Assembly: GCA_937995645.1 (NCBI GenBank)
Contig: CALKJP010000192.1
Location: 1 to 32,984 of the forward strand
Source of the DNA: an uncultured Bacteroidia bacterium
GTDB lineage: Bacteria; Bacteroidota; Bacteroidia; JACCXN01
Length of the DNA stretch: 32,984 nt
Reading direction: 5' to 3'
The position numbers and the translations under genes were made by a program. The notes beneath the pieces are model-generated. The model was given only the letters and a program-made list of their open reading frames with translations, made no database searches and was not told the origin of the DNA. Shown here one piece after another: positions 1 to 7,668 of this stretch. Within the stretch, counting starts at the first letter, position 1; every line of letters starts with the position of its first letter.

Positions 1-1169
1 TTATTCGACAGTGCCATTAATAGTAATCCTCTTAATCGCGATTGAATATTTTCTTCGGCAATATTAAAGGGTAAGTTTTTAAAGTATGGTTTCAAGCTTT
101 CTTCTATGCTTTCAAAAGCAGGGGCAATTGGAATTATTTCGTAAGGGCAGCCTAAGTTTTGGGCTAATTGTTTGGCATCATTTACAGAATGATCGCTCGA
201 AAATTGTGAAGGCAATAAAATTGCTTTTATATTTTCAGCACCTAAAGCAACGGTTGCTAAAACCAATACCAATGCAGAATCTACACCGCCCGACAAGCCA
301 AGTATCGCTTGTTTAAAATTCATCTTTTGGAAATAATCTTTAATGCCGGAAACAAGAGCATTATAATGCAATTCAGCTTTAGAAGGAATAGTTATGTCTT
401 CTTTGGCTATAAGATTTTCCGTATCAATTATTCTGATTTCTTCTTTAAAGAAGGGAAGCTGTTCACAAAGTTGTCCTTTGTTATTTAAAACCAAAGAGCC
501 CCCATCAAAAATTAATTCTGTTTGAGTGCCGCAATGGTTAACATATACAATGGGTAATTGATACTTTTTACTGTTTTCTTTTAAAACCGTTAAGCGCTCC
601 AGATGATGTTTAACTGAAAAGGGCGATGCAGCAATATTTATAATTAATTGAGGTTGTTCTTTAAAAAGTTCATCCATGGGTGAAAAGGAGTACATCGGTT
701 TTTCTCCTGTGTTCCATAAATCTTCGCAAATGGTTAATGCAATTTTTGTATCATTAATGTTTAAACATTTAAAATTGGCAGCAGGTTCAAAATATCGGAA
801 TTCGTCAAAAACATCGTAATTGGGCAAAAGTCCCTTGTGGTAGGTGTCGGTTATTTTACCATTATTTAAAACAAAAGCGGAATTAAAAAGTGCTTTGCCA
901 AATTTGTTTTTGTTTCGCGAAGGAGCACCTACAATAGCTGTTATATCGCTGCATGCATGCGCAATCGCTAAAATAGATTTTTCGCTATTGTCTATAAATT
1001 CTTCAAACTCCAGTAAATCTAAAGGCGGGTACCCGCACAAAGCCAACTCAGCAAATACAACAATATCTGCTTTTTGTTTTTTTGCATCCTGTACAGTTGC
1101 AATTATTTTTTGAGTATTGTATTCCAGATTCCCAACCTGATAGTTGAGTTGCGCCAGCGCTATTTTCAT
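1..1169 (-). CDS. nadE: Glutamine-dependent NAD+ synthetase, 3' end cut by window edge
   Basis: Makes NAD+ from deamido-NAD+ using ammonia released from glutamine, in the cytoplasm. The reading frame is open from an ATG at 1169 down to base 1 (about 389 codons). The N-terminal nitrilase-type glutaminase domain shows the expected triad context: Glu in FAELALCGYPP (about residue 41), Lys in HKGLLPNYDVFDEF, and Cys in TICEDLW. The synthetase domain begins with the PP-loop LGLSGGVDSALV and continues to ENIQSRLRGLLLMALSN, a conserved stretch of the family, where the window ends. I read the frame by hand across roughly the first 130 codons and at the window edge and found no break. It is transcribed towards the window start, away from the gldB region. 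The two-domain layout is the glutamine-using form rather than the short ammonia-dependent NadE. Confidence 0.95.
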   Translation of the reverse strand, partial: MKIALAQLNYQVGNLEYNTQKIIATVQDAKKQKADIVVFAELALCGYPPLDLLEFEEFIDNSEKSILAIAHACSDITAIVGAPSRNKNKFGKALFNSAFVLNNGKITDTYHKGLLPNYDVFDEFRYFEPAANFKCLNINDTKIALTICEDLWNTGEKPMYSFSPMDELFKEQPQLIINIAASPFSVKHHLERLTVLKENSKKYQLPIVYVNHCGTQTELIFDGGSLVLNNKGQLCEQLPFFKEEIRIIDTENLIAKEDITIPSKAELHYNALVSGIKDYFQKMNFKQAILGLSGGVDSALVLVLATVALGAENIKAILLPSQFSSDHSVNDAKQLAQNLGCPYEIIPIAPAFESIEESLKPYFKNLPFNIAEENIQSRLRGLLLMALSN

Positions 1170-1194
1170 TTTTTAGTTTAACTATGTTCTAGTT

Positions 1195-1980
1195 CTAAAA
1201 CAAAACACCAACCGTTAAACCAATGAAGTGGCTTCTTGCATTTTGTTTTAATTCTCCTCCCAAACCAAAAGGTGCATTATTATCAGAAACTTTTATTTGG
1301 GCAGAATTTTTCTTTAAAACATTTACAAAGCCATTGCTATAATTTATACCAAAAATGAAAGAGGTATTCCCGCTTAAATTGTATTCTGCTCCTCCACCAA
1401 TATTAAGGGCTAATCTGAAAAAGTTTACATCAGTAGTAATATTGTGTTTAGTAGTGGTATTACCCGGAATAGGTGCAGGATTTGTAACAGGTACATTATC
1501 TGAACCGGTATCTTTCGCCTTAGCATTTGTTTTAAAGCCTGCATCTAATCCAAATTGTGCAAAATAAGTCATGTAGCCAATTTCGTTGGTGCGCATTTTT
1601 AACGATATGGGTATATTTAAATATTGTGTACCATACGTTCTTTTGCCAAGTAAAAAGTTAGAGCCATTAATTTCTATTCTTCCATCTTCCTGAAAATAAA
1701 CAGGAGTTTTATAATTTACGCGCCCCCCTGTAGTTAATATTTGAATACCTGTACCCAATGAATAGTTTTGAGCAAAAGCATATTCTGCCAATAATCCATA
1801 AGAGAATTTTGCACTAATTCCATTTGATTCAAAATCTTTGCTATCTACTTTCATCCATGATAAATTTGGTTGAACAGATAATCCAAATCGAAAAGTTTTA
1901 TAACTGTTCCCTTCATCCTGTGCTTTAGCATAAAATGATACCAATAAAAAAGAAATAGCAACTAGTTTCAAATTTTTCAT
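1195..1980 (-). CDS. Outer-membrane beta-barrel protein (PorT-like family)
   Basis: A 261-residue exported protein, probably an outer-membrane beta-barrel. It begins with a signal peptide, MKNLKLVAISFLLVSFYAKA, followed by Gln-Asp. The frame stays open upstream to 2088, but the signal peptide fixes the start at 1980. The mature part alternates polar and hydrophobic residues in strand-sized blocks (FRFGLSVQPNLSWMKV, YGLLAEYAFAQNYSLGTGI, FRLALNIGGGAEYNL). It ends in HFIGLTVGVLF, with the terminal Phe typical of barrel proteins. This pattern is that of the OMP_b-brl_2/PorT-like group common in Bacteroidota. I do not claim that it is the T9SS component PorT/SprT itself; sequence alone does not decide that. 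It diverges from gldB and probably shares a promoter region with it. Its stop lies 25 bases from the nadE start, so the two could be co-transcribed. Confidence 0.8.
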   Translation of the reverse strand: MKNLKLVAISFLLVSFYAKAQDEGNSYKTFRFGLSVQPNLSWMKVDSKDFESNGISAKFSYGLLAEYAFAQNYSLGTGIQILTTGGRVNYKTPVYFQEDGRIEINGSNFLLGKRTYGTQYLNIPISLKMRTNEIGYMTYFAQFGLDAGFKTNAKAKDTGSDNVPVTNPAPIPGNTTTKHNITTDVNFFRLALNIGGGAEYNLSGNTSFIFGINYSNGFVNVLKKNSAQIKVSDNNAPFGLGGELKQNARSHFIGLTVGVLF

Positions 1981-2017
1981 AGTTAAGATCGTTTTAGTAA
2001 ATATTGCTAAGTGTTTA

Positions 2018-2025
2018 TACCTTTG
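2018..2025 (+). promoter_or_regulatory. -7 element upstream of gldB
   Basis: TACCTTTG matches TAnnTTTG exactly and lies 38 bases before the gldB ATG. The -33 position is poor: only a TTTTAG near 1992-1997. Transcription would start near 2031, within a few bases of the predicted start of the divergent gene. Confidence 0.4.
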
Positions 2026-2040
2026 AGTCTTCAATTTTAA

Positions 2041-2071
2041 CAAAAGTACGGAATATAAAACGGATGAACAA
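2041..2071 (-). promoter_or_regulatory. Bacteroidota-type promoter for the beta-barrel gene
   Basis: On the minus strand there is an exact TAnnTTTG -7 element, TACTTTTG, at 2048-2041. A TTG at 2071-2069 lies 20 bases upstream of it, which fits the -33/-7 spacing known for this phylum. The -33 part falls within the first codons of gldB, so the two divergent promoters overlap. Confidence 0.55.
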
Positions 2072-3074
2072 TAACTATTTAATAACACTTAATTGTTTGT
2101 TTTTTCTTTTATTTTTTTCCTGCCGCGAAGAAGAAAAATGGAATATTCCTGTTCCCGAGAATGGAGTAGAGCTTTCGGTTTTCAGACTTGATTCTGCAGT
2201 TTTTAAAGTAGAGGATGATATTGTTGAGCAATCAGTAGGTTTTATTTATAATGAACTTTCGAGTTTTGCGGATATTTATTTTAGAGGAATTATTAAAATT
2301 GGTGATACTTCAATGGCATCATTTTATAATAACCTGAGCATGTTTCGTAACGATAATGATATGCGCCAATCGTTTAAAGATGCATATACTTTATACCAAG
2401 ACTTTAGTCCTTATAAACAAGCATTAACAGAAGCATTCAATTATTATAAATATTATTTTCCTAACAAACATATCCCAAAAATTGTTCCTTGTATAACTGG
2501 ATATAACTATGCCATACTAGCAGCTGATAGTGTTTTGGGAATAGGATTAGAAATGTTTATGGGGAAAAATTACAAGTATTATGCCCTTATAGGTTTCCCG
2601 CTCTACAAAGCCGAAATGATGGACTCAACTCATCTGGTTACAGAAGCCGTTAAATCATGGGTTCAAACCGAATTTTTTGAAGAATCAGAAAATGAAGAAT
2701 TACTTACAAAGATGATTAATGCAGGAAAAATATACTTTATTACAGAAGCCTTAATGCCAAAAAAAGATGACCATGTAATTATAGGTTACACACCGGAACA
2801 ATGGAAATGGTGTGAAGAAAACCGAATAAATATGTGGGCGCATTGGGTAGATAATAAATTACTCTATTCAACCATTTCGAAAGATATTATGAAATACTTA
2901 AATGATGGACCATTTACTCCCGGTTTCCCCAGAGAATCTCCTTCAAGAACAGCAGCATGGATGGGATGGATGATAGTAAAGGCTTACATGCAAAAGCAAA
3001 ATAAAATAGATTTACAAGCCTTAATAAATACCGATGCCAAAAGCATTTTAAAACAATCGAAATTTAAACCATAA
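2064..3074 (+). CDS. gldB: Gliding motility lipoprotein GldB
   Basis: A 336-residue lipoprotein of the GldB family, needed for gliding in Flavobacterium; its biochemical role is not settled. A lipoprotein signal ends in LLFFSC, so Cys20 would be lipidated. That fixes the start at 2064 rather than an in-frame ATG 60 bases upstream. Family landmarks are ELSVFRLDSAVF near the N-terminus, IGYTPEQWKWCEENRINMWAHWVDNKLLYS, and the C-terminal FTPGFPRESPSRTAAWMGW followed by IVKAYM. gldC follows 11 bases later. In flavobacteria gldB and gldC are neighbours, with nadE and engB often nearby, as they are here. GldB homologues also occur in non-gliding Bacteroidota, so its presence does not prove motility. 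Confidence 0.9.
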   Translation: MNNNYLITLNCLFFLLFFSCREEEKWNIPVPENGVELSVFRLDSAVFKVEDDIVEQSVGFIYNELSSFADIYFRGIIKIGDTSMASFYNNLSMFRNDNDMRQSFKDAYTLYQDFSPYKQALTEAFNYYKYYFPNKHIPKIVPCITGYNYAILAADSVLGIGLEMFMGKNYKYYALIGFPLYKAEMMDSTHLVTEAVKSWVQTEFFEESENEELLTKMINAGKIYFITEALMPKKDDHVIIGYTPEQWKWCEENRINMWAHWVDNKLLYSTISKDIMKYLNDGPFTPGFPRESPSRTAAWMGWMIVKAYMQKQNKIDLQALINTDAKSILKQSKFKP

Positions 3075-3085
3075 ACTACCTTTTT

Positions 3086-3439
3086 ATGAAACAAACAGAA
3101 ATCAAGCTGGAAATACAATTAGATGAAAATAACGTTCCTGATAAAATTCATTGGATAGCAAGTGATGCTCCTGTAAAGGAAAAGCAAGAAGTAAAAGCCA
3201 TGTTTTTATCACTTTGGGACGCTAAAGATAAAAATACACTTAAAATAGATTTATGGACAAAAGATATGACTATAAATGAAATGAAAATATTTTTTCATCA
3301 AACCCTGCTAACCATGACCGATACCCTTATGAAATCAACCCAAGAAGATAAAATGGTAGGAGATATGCGCGATTTTTGCGATTATTTTGCCGAAAAAATG
3401 GGGATTAGTTATGAGAATCCATCTCAAAAAAATTATTAG
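3086..3439 (+). CDS. gldC: Gliding motility protein GldC
   Basis: A 117-residue cytoplasmic protein with no signal peptide or membrane segment, matching GldC in length and pattern. It begins with the repeated charged strand MKQTEIKLEIQLDENNVPDKI, then a conserved HWIASDAP segment, FLSLWDAKDKNTLKIDLWTKDMTINEMK, and a C-terminal helix ending near FCDYFAEKMGI. In Flavobacterium, gldC mutants glide poorly; the molecular function is unknown. It follows gldB closely and is probably on the same transcript. The next gene downstream has its own promoter. Confidence 0.88.
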   Translation: MKQTEIKLEIQLDENNVPDKIHWIASDAPVKEKQEVKAMFLSLWDAKDKNTLKIDLWTKDMTINEMKIFFHQTLLTMTDTLMKSTQEDKMVGDMRDFCDYFAEKMGISYENPSQKNY

Positions 3440-3446
3440 TTAAAAT

Positions 3447-3477
3447 TTGGTAGTTCTTAAAATTTTTTTAAATTTGC
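3447..3477 (+). promoter_or_regulatory. Textbook Bacteroidota promoter for the T9SS-secreted protein gene
   Basis: TTTG at 3447-3450, a 19-base spacer, then TAAATTTG (exact TAnnTTTG) at 3470-3477. The ATG follows 22 bases later. This is one of the clearest promoters in the window and shows that the gene is transcribed independently of gldBC. Confidence 0.75.
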
Positions 3478-3499
3478 TTACCGTACAAAAGCAATCATT

Positions 3500-5293
3500 A
3501 TGAAAAAATTTTACATTTCAGCAGTTTCTTCACTATTACTATTGTCTTCTTATCCGTTAGCTGCACAAACTACTTTCTTCAATAATGGAGCATTAGTTGT
3601 TAGTTCCGCTACTATTTTTCGTATAAACGGAAATTTAACAAATGATGGGGCAACAGCTGATTTTACTAATACAGGTACCATTACTATTGCTAACAGTACC
3701 AATCCGGGAACAATTACATTACAAAACGGTTCGGTTTTTAACGATAATGGTACGCTTAGAGTAGAACAAGATTTTGTCAATAATGCAACATTTAATGCCG
3801 GTACATCAAGCAATGTAGAATTATATAGCTCTACAGCTACCCAACTTATTACAGGAACTGTAAATACTACTTTTAATAATTTAACACTTACCGGTACAGG
3901 AACAGGTGCTGCTAGAATTAAGCGTATGACTTTAGATGCAACCGTTGCCGGTCAATTAGTATTAAACGACAGAGAACTAGCAACTGATGCTAATACCATG
4001 TTTGTTACTAATCCTGCAGTTACAGCAATTACTAATAACACAGTGCCCGGTTCCGAAGGATTTGTAAGCAGCTTAGGAAATGGAAGTTTATCGCGAGTTG
4101 TAAATGCCAACCAAGCGTATATTTTTCCTACAGGTTCAAGTTTGGTAACTACACGTTATCGTCCGGTAGAATTGAATCCAAATGCTAATTCGATATTTAC
4201 TGTGCGTTTTGTAAATAACGACCCAAATTTGGATGGATTAAACAGAACTCAACTTGATGCACAAACCTGTATTGTTAATCCAAATTGGTATCATAAAATT
4301 AATAGAACAGGAGCTGCAGCTTTTGCCGATATTAATATAGCTTATGTAACTGCAAATGATGGAACTTGGGCTAATATGGCCAATTATCAACCTACTAATC
4401 AATGGACAGATATGGGAGCTGTTACTGCTTCAAGCATTGGAGCACAGCCATCTGTAAGAAAAGTTTTATGGCAAAATTTCTTAACCGTTCCCAACGATGC
4501 CTACATATTAAGCGAACAAAGACCAACAGCACCAACTGTTAGTGGCGATACTTCGGTTTGCGGTGGTTCTACGGCTGTTGTTTATACTGCAAGCGGTAAT
4601 CCAAGCTCAACCTATACATGGACAGTTTCAGGAGGTACAATTGTTGGTGATTCTACCACTCAATCGGTTACTGTAAATTGGAATAGCGGTATTACTTCCG
4701 GAACATTGAGCGTAATTGAAAATTCGCCTTCCGGTTCATGTTCTTCTACCTCATCCGGATTATTTACAATAACTTTTATCCCATCACCAATTGCTGGATT
4801 TGATACCATTTCTAATGGCCCGTTAAACCAAATAGTAGCCTTTATTGATACCAGTTCCGGTGCTACCAGCTGGCAGTGGACTTTTGGTAATGGAAATACA
4901 TCAACCTTGCAAAATCCTACACAAAACTTCCCTTTAGCAGGCGAATATGAAATTGAACAAATAGTTCAAAATAGTTTTGGATGTACTGATACAGCCAGAA
5001 TTACTTTAAGAATAGAAGAAGGTATTATTATACCTAACGTGTTTTCTCCTAACAACGATGGAATTAACGATTGGTTCTATATTCCAAATACAGGAATGAA
5101 AGAATTTTCAATTGAAATATTCAACCGTTGGGGCACAAAATTATGGGAAACCACGGCTCCCGAAATTCGCTGGGATGGTAGAACAACTGCAGGGGTACAA
5201 TGTCCGGATGGTACTTATTTCTTTATCCTTAAAGCTGAAACTTTATCAGGAAAAGATTACAGCACAACAGGTCATGTAAACTTAATACGATAA
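3500..5293 (+). CDS. Secreted PKD-domain protein with T9SS type B sorting domain
   Basis: A 597-residue extracellular protein. It has a signal peptide (MKKFYISAVSSLLLLSSYPLAAQ). Residues about 24-150 are low-complexity Asn/Thr-rich and strand-forming (GNLTNDGATADFTNTGTI). A PKD-like/Ig-like domain lies at about 345-430 (VSGDTSVCGGSTAVVYTASG, YTWTVSGG). A PKD domain lies at about 430-510 (SWQWTFGNGNTSTLQNPTQN). The C-terminal domain starts at about 512: IIPNVFSPNNDGINDWF, IEIFNRWGTKLWE, WDGR, CPDGTYFFILKA. This is the gliding-motility-associated (CHU_C) type B sorting domain, recognised by the type IX secretion system and, in Flavobacterium, dependent on a PorP/SprF-like partner. No enzymatic domain is visible; a surface adhesin or structural role is likely. 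It has its own promoter and a strong downstream hairpin. The partner SprF gene is not in this window. Confidence 0.9.
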   Translation: MKKFYISAVSSLLLLSSYPLAAQTTFFNNGALVVSSATIFRINGNLTNDGATADFTNTGTITIANSTNPGTITLQNGSVFNDNGTLRVEQDFVNNATFNAGTSSNVELYSSTATQLITGTVNTTFNNLTLTGTGTGAARIKRMTLDATVAGQLVLNDRELATDANTMFVTNPAVTAITNNTVPGSEGFVSSLGNGSLSRVVNANQAYIFPTGSSLVTTRYRPVELNPNANSIFTVRFVNNDPNLDGLNRTQLDAQTCIVNPNWYHKINRTGAAAFADINIAYVTANDGTWANMANYQPTNQWTDMGAVTASSIGAQPSVRKVLWQNFLTVPNDAYILSEQRPTAPTVSGDTSVCGGSTAVVYTASGNPSSTYTWTVSGGTIVGDSTTQSVTVNWNSGITSGTLSVIENSPSGSCSSTSSGLFTITFIPSPIAGFDTISNGPLNQIVAFIDTSSGATSWQWTFGNGNTSTLQNPTQNFPLAGEYEIEQIVQNSFGCTDTARITLRIEEGIIIPNVFSPNNDGINDWFYIPNTGMKEFSIEIFNRWGTKLWETTAPEIRWDGRTTAGVQCPDGTYFFILKAETLSGKDYSTTGHVNLIR

Positions 5294-5318
5294 TACTTAT
5301 ATTTAATTAAGCATATAC

Positions 5319-5358
5319 AAAAATAAGCCCATCAAATTTTCTTGATGGGCTTATTTTT
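5319..5358. terminator. Bidirectional Rho-independent terminator
   Basis: A perfect 17-bp inverted repeat (arms 5319-5335 and 5342-5358, core AAATAAGCCCATCAA) with a 6-base loop. It is flanked by A and T tracts, so it can end transcripts from both sides. It sits between the convergent T9SS protein gene and engB. Confidence 0.9.
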
Positions 5359-5395
5359 TGGGTATTAATTTTAGCAAAAAAATTTAGCAAACTAT

Positions 5396-6001
5396 CTAAA
5401 ATACCTTGAAAGCTTTGCAGCTTTCTTCTATAAAGTACATTAGTTCTTCCCTTCCGGTTTTCTTTTCGGAAGAAGTGATAAAAAGTGTTGGTAATTCATC
5501 CCAGTAAGTGGATAGCTCTCTTTTATAAAATTCAACATTTCGGCTTATTTCACCCTTTTTTAATTTATCTGCTTTGGTAAAAATTATTGCCAGCGGAATT
5601 TCATTCTCTCCTAAAAAGTTAATAAAATCTATGTCAATGGGCTGTGGTTCGTGGCGAATATCTACTAAAACAAAGGTGCACATAAGCGATTCACGTTTCA
5701 ATATATAATCGCTTATCAATTTATCAAAGTTCTTTTTTATGGTTTTAGAAATCTTAGCATAACCATACCCGGGCAAATCTACAAAATACATTACATCGTT
5801 TACCAAAAAATGATTGATAAGTTGCGTTTTACCGGGGGTTGCAGATGTTTTAGCCAAGTCTTTTTTTTGTAATAGCATATTTATAAGCGAAGATTTGCCA
5901 ACATTGGAGCGGCCAATAAAAGCAAATTCCGGCAAATTGGGCTTAGGACAATCTTTTACATCGGAAGAACTTTTTACAAATACGGCTGATTTAATTTGCA
6001 T
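5396..6001 (-). CDS. engB: Ribosome biogenesis GTP-binding protein EngB/YsxC
   Basis: A 201-residue GTPase (family name YihA/YsxC) that assists assembly of the large ribosomal subunit and is usually essential. All G motifs are visible: G1 GRSNVGKSS at residues 30-38, G2 in SATPGKTQLINHF, G3 DLPGYGYA, G4 TKADK, and G5 TSSEKK near the C-terminus. Length and layout are normal for the family. It is convergent with the T9SS protein gene and separated from it by a shared terminator. Its conserved vicinity to gldB/gldC and nadE recalls flavobacterial gene order. Confidence 0.95.
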   Translation of the reverse strand: MQIKSAVFVKSSSDVKDCPKPNLPEFAFIGRSNVGKSSLINMLLQKKDLAKTSATPGKTQLINHFLVNDVMYFVDLPGYGYAKISKTIKKNFDKLISDYILKRESLMCTFVLVDIRHEPQPIDIDFINFLGENEIPLAIIFTKADKLKKGEISRNVEFYKRELSTYWDELPTLFITSSEKKTGREELMYFIEESCKAFKVF

Positions 6002-6128
6002 GTTAGCTTATGTTTAATGAAGCTAAAATAACAATAATAAATGAGTAGGGAATTTATAGCTATTATTAATGTTTCTGTTTAGACATTTTGACTAAAAACC
6101 GAGATAAATAATACAGAACTATAAGAAG

Positions 6129-6887
6129 TTAAACTTTACCTTCCAGCCATTTTTCCAAAATGCTGTTAAATTGCTCCGGTTGTTCCATCATGGGAGCATG
6201 GCCGCATTGGTCAATCCAGAATAAATCTGATTTTGGCAATAATTTGTGAAATTCTTCTGCTACCTCCGGTGGAGTTATAGTATCTTGTTTGCCCCAAATT
6301 AAGCAAACCGGAATAGTAAAGTTTTTTAAATCGTTTGCCATATTATGACGAATGGCTGATTTAGCAAGTGAAAGTATGCGAATTAATTTACCTCTGTCGT
6401 TAACTATGCTATATACTTCATCAACCAATTCGTCAGTTGCATGTTTGGGATCGTAAAATGTATATGCAACTTTTACTCGAATAAACTCTTTGTCTTCTCT
6501 ACGCGGAAAAGTGCCCCCCATAGCATTTTCATATAATCCGGAACTTCCGGTAAGTATCATGGTGTTTACTTTGTGCATGTTGTCTTTGGTATATACCAAG
6601 GCTACATGTCCGCCCAGTGAATTACCTAATAAGTTTACCTTATTAAAGTTTTTAAATTCTATAAAATCATGTAAAAATTTTGCCAATGCTTTTACATTGG
6701 TATTTAACACAGGTAAAGTATAAATCGGTAATAATGGAATTAGAATTTTGTATTTTGGAGAAAACTTTTTAATTACATCTTGAAAATTGCTCAAAGCTCC
6801 AAAAAGTCCATGTAACAATATTATTGGCTCTCCTTTACCAATTTCAATATATTCAAAAGTATATTCTTTTTTTATTTCTAAATCCAT
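6129..6887 (-). CDS. Alpha/beta-fold hydrolase
   Basis: A 252-residue cytoplasmic alpha/beta hydrolase. It shows the oxyanion-hole HG at residues 26-27 (ILLHGLFG), the nucleophile elbow GNSLGG with Ser90, the acid in WGKQDTITP, and the catalytic His in QCGHAPMMEQPEQF. This is the complete triad of the MenH/BioH-like single-domain group. Substrate cannot be told from sequence; esterase, thioesterase or C-C hydrolase are all possible. There is no signal peptide. A good promoter lies directly upstream on the same strand, and the gene diverges from the dcw cluster. Confidence 0.85.
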   Translation of the reverse strand: MDLEIKKEYTFEYIEIGKGEPIILLHGLFGALSNFQDVIKKFSPKYKILIPLLPIYTLPVLNTNVKALAKFLHDFIEFKNFNKVNLLGNSLGGHVALVYTKDNMHKVNTMILTGSSGLYENAMGGTFPRREDKEFIRVKVAYTFYDPKHATDELVDEVYSIVNDRGKLIRILSLAKSAIRHNMANDLKNFTIPVCLIWGKQDTITPPEVAEEFHKLLPKSDLFWIDQCGHAPMMEQPEQFNSILEKWLEGKV

Positions 6888-6913
6888 GATTTTACTAAGC
6901 TCTGTATCGTTCT

Positions 6914-6944
6914 CAAACCTACATGAAATTTAATAAATACACAA
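6914..6944 (-). promoter_or_regulatory. Promoter of the alpha/beta hydrolase gene
   Basis: Minus-strand TAGGTTTG (exact TAnnTTTG) at 6921-6914, with TTG at 6944-6942 and a 20-base spacer. The predicted start of transcription is about 20 bases before the ATG at 6887. Confidence 0.65.
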
Positions 6945-7120
6945 TACACATTTTAAAAATCATTAACAGGGAGGTTTTAATAAAAAATCAACTCATTAAC
7001 ATTTAGCTGTTTAATTCCTGTTTTACTTAGGCCTAATTGGTAGGTGTAAAATTTATCTAAGGCGCAATTTTTAAGCCTTTTAAGTAACCTAATTGAAATT
7101 GGGGCGTAAAAAGTTTTCAA

Positions 7121-7160
7121 CAAAAGTGGTAAAAAGTGGTAGAAAGTGAAATAAAGTGGT
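7121..7160 (+). promoter_or_regulatory. Likely MraZ operator: four 10-bp direct repeats
   Basis: Four head-to-tail 10-base units sit at 7121, 7131, 7141 and 7151: caaaagtggt, aaaaagtggt, agaaagtgaa, ataaagtggt (consensus nnAAAGTGGT). The third is the most degenerate. MraZ is known to bind short direct repeats upstream of its own operon (AAAGTG[T/G] with a 3-base gap in mollicutes, TGGGN repeats in E. coli). Units spaced exactly one helical turn apart before mraZ fit autoregulation of the dcw operon. Confidence 0.8.
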
Positions 7161-7200
7161 AAAAAATAACATATTTTTACAGCATAAAAGAAATTTAGAA

Positions 7201-7668
7201 TTGATTAATCTCATCGGAAAATACGATTGTACGGCAGATGCAAAGGGGCGAGTAATGCTTCCTGCAGCATTTAAAAAGCAGTTGGCCAATGTGCTAAGCG
7301 ATGGGTTTGTTATAAAGCAAAGTGTGTTTGATAAGTGTTTGGAATTGTATCCAATGCAGGAGTGGAAAAATGTAGAGAAGAAAATTTCTAAGCTAAATCC
7401 ATTTGTTAAGAAAAATAAGTTGTGGATTAGAAAATTTAAAGACGGAATTAAGCTGGTAGAGTTAGATGATGCAGGACGTTTTTTAATTCCAAAAGATTTG
7501 TTGGGTTATGCTTCTATCACAAAAGATATTGTAATGCTGTCATCATCAAACGTAATTGAGATTTGGGATAAAGCAGCATACGAAAAAGCCATGCAAGAGG
7601 CAGATGTAGATTTTGAATCGCTTACGGAAGATGTGATGGGCGATATAGATTTTTCTGCAGATGAGTAA
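7201..7668 (+). CDS. mraZ: Transcriptional regulator MraZ
   Basis: A DNA-binding regulator at the head of dcw clusters, made of two AbrB-like (SpoVT-AbrB) halves and acting as a ring-shaped oligomer. From the TTG at 7201 it is 155 residues, starting INLIGKYDCTADAKGRVMLP after the initiator, as family members do. The second half carries the repeat DDAGRFLIPKDLLGYA. A longer frame begins with GTG at 7156, but that codon lies inside the fourth operator repeat and would add 15 residues not typical of MraZ, so I prefer 7201. The tail is acidic (EADVDFESLTEDVMGDIDFSADE). It overlaps rsmH by 8 bases. The upstream repeats suggest that it controls its own operon. Confidence 0.88.
   Translation: MINLIGKYDCTADAKGRVMLPAAFKKQLANVLSDGFVIKQSVFDKCLELYPMQEWKNVEKKISKLNPFVKKNKLWIRKFKDGIKLVELDDAGRFLIPKDLLGYASITKDIVMLSSSNVIEIWDKAAYEKAMQEADVDFESLTEDVMGDIDFSADE

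Noticed and set aside
1981-2088. N-terminal extension of the beta-barrel protein to 2088
   Set aside because: It would place 36 residues before a good signal peptide and overlap the start of gldB.
6023-6030. Candidate -7 element (TATTTTAG on the minus strand) for engB
   Set aside because: One mismatch in a key position and no -33 element at a suitable distance.
7055-7085. Possible terminator AAGGC...GCCTT followed by T residues near 7060
   Set aside because: The stem is only 5 bp with an 11-base loop, and no gene on the plus strand ends upstream of it.
7156-7200. N-terminal extension of mraZ from the GTG at 7156
   Set aside because: The codon lies in the fourth operator repeat, and the added residues do not look like MraZ.
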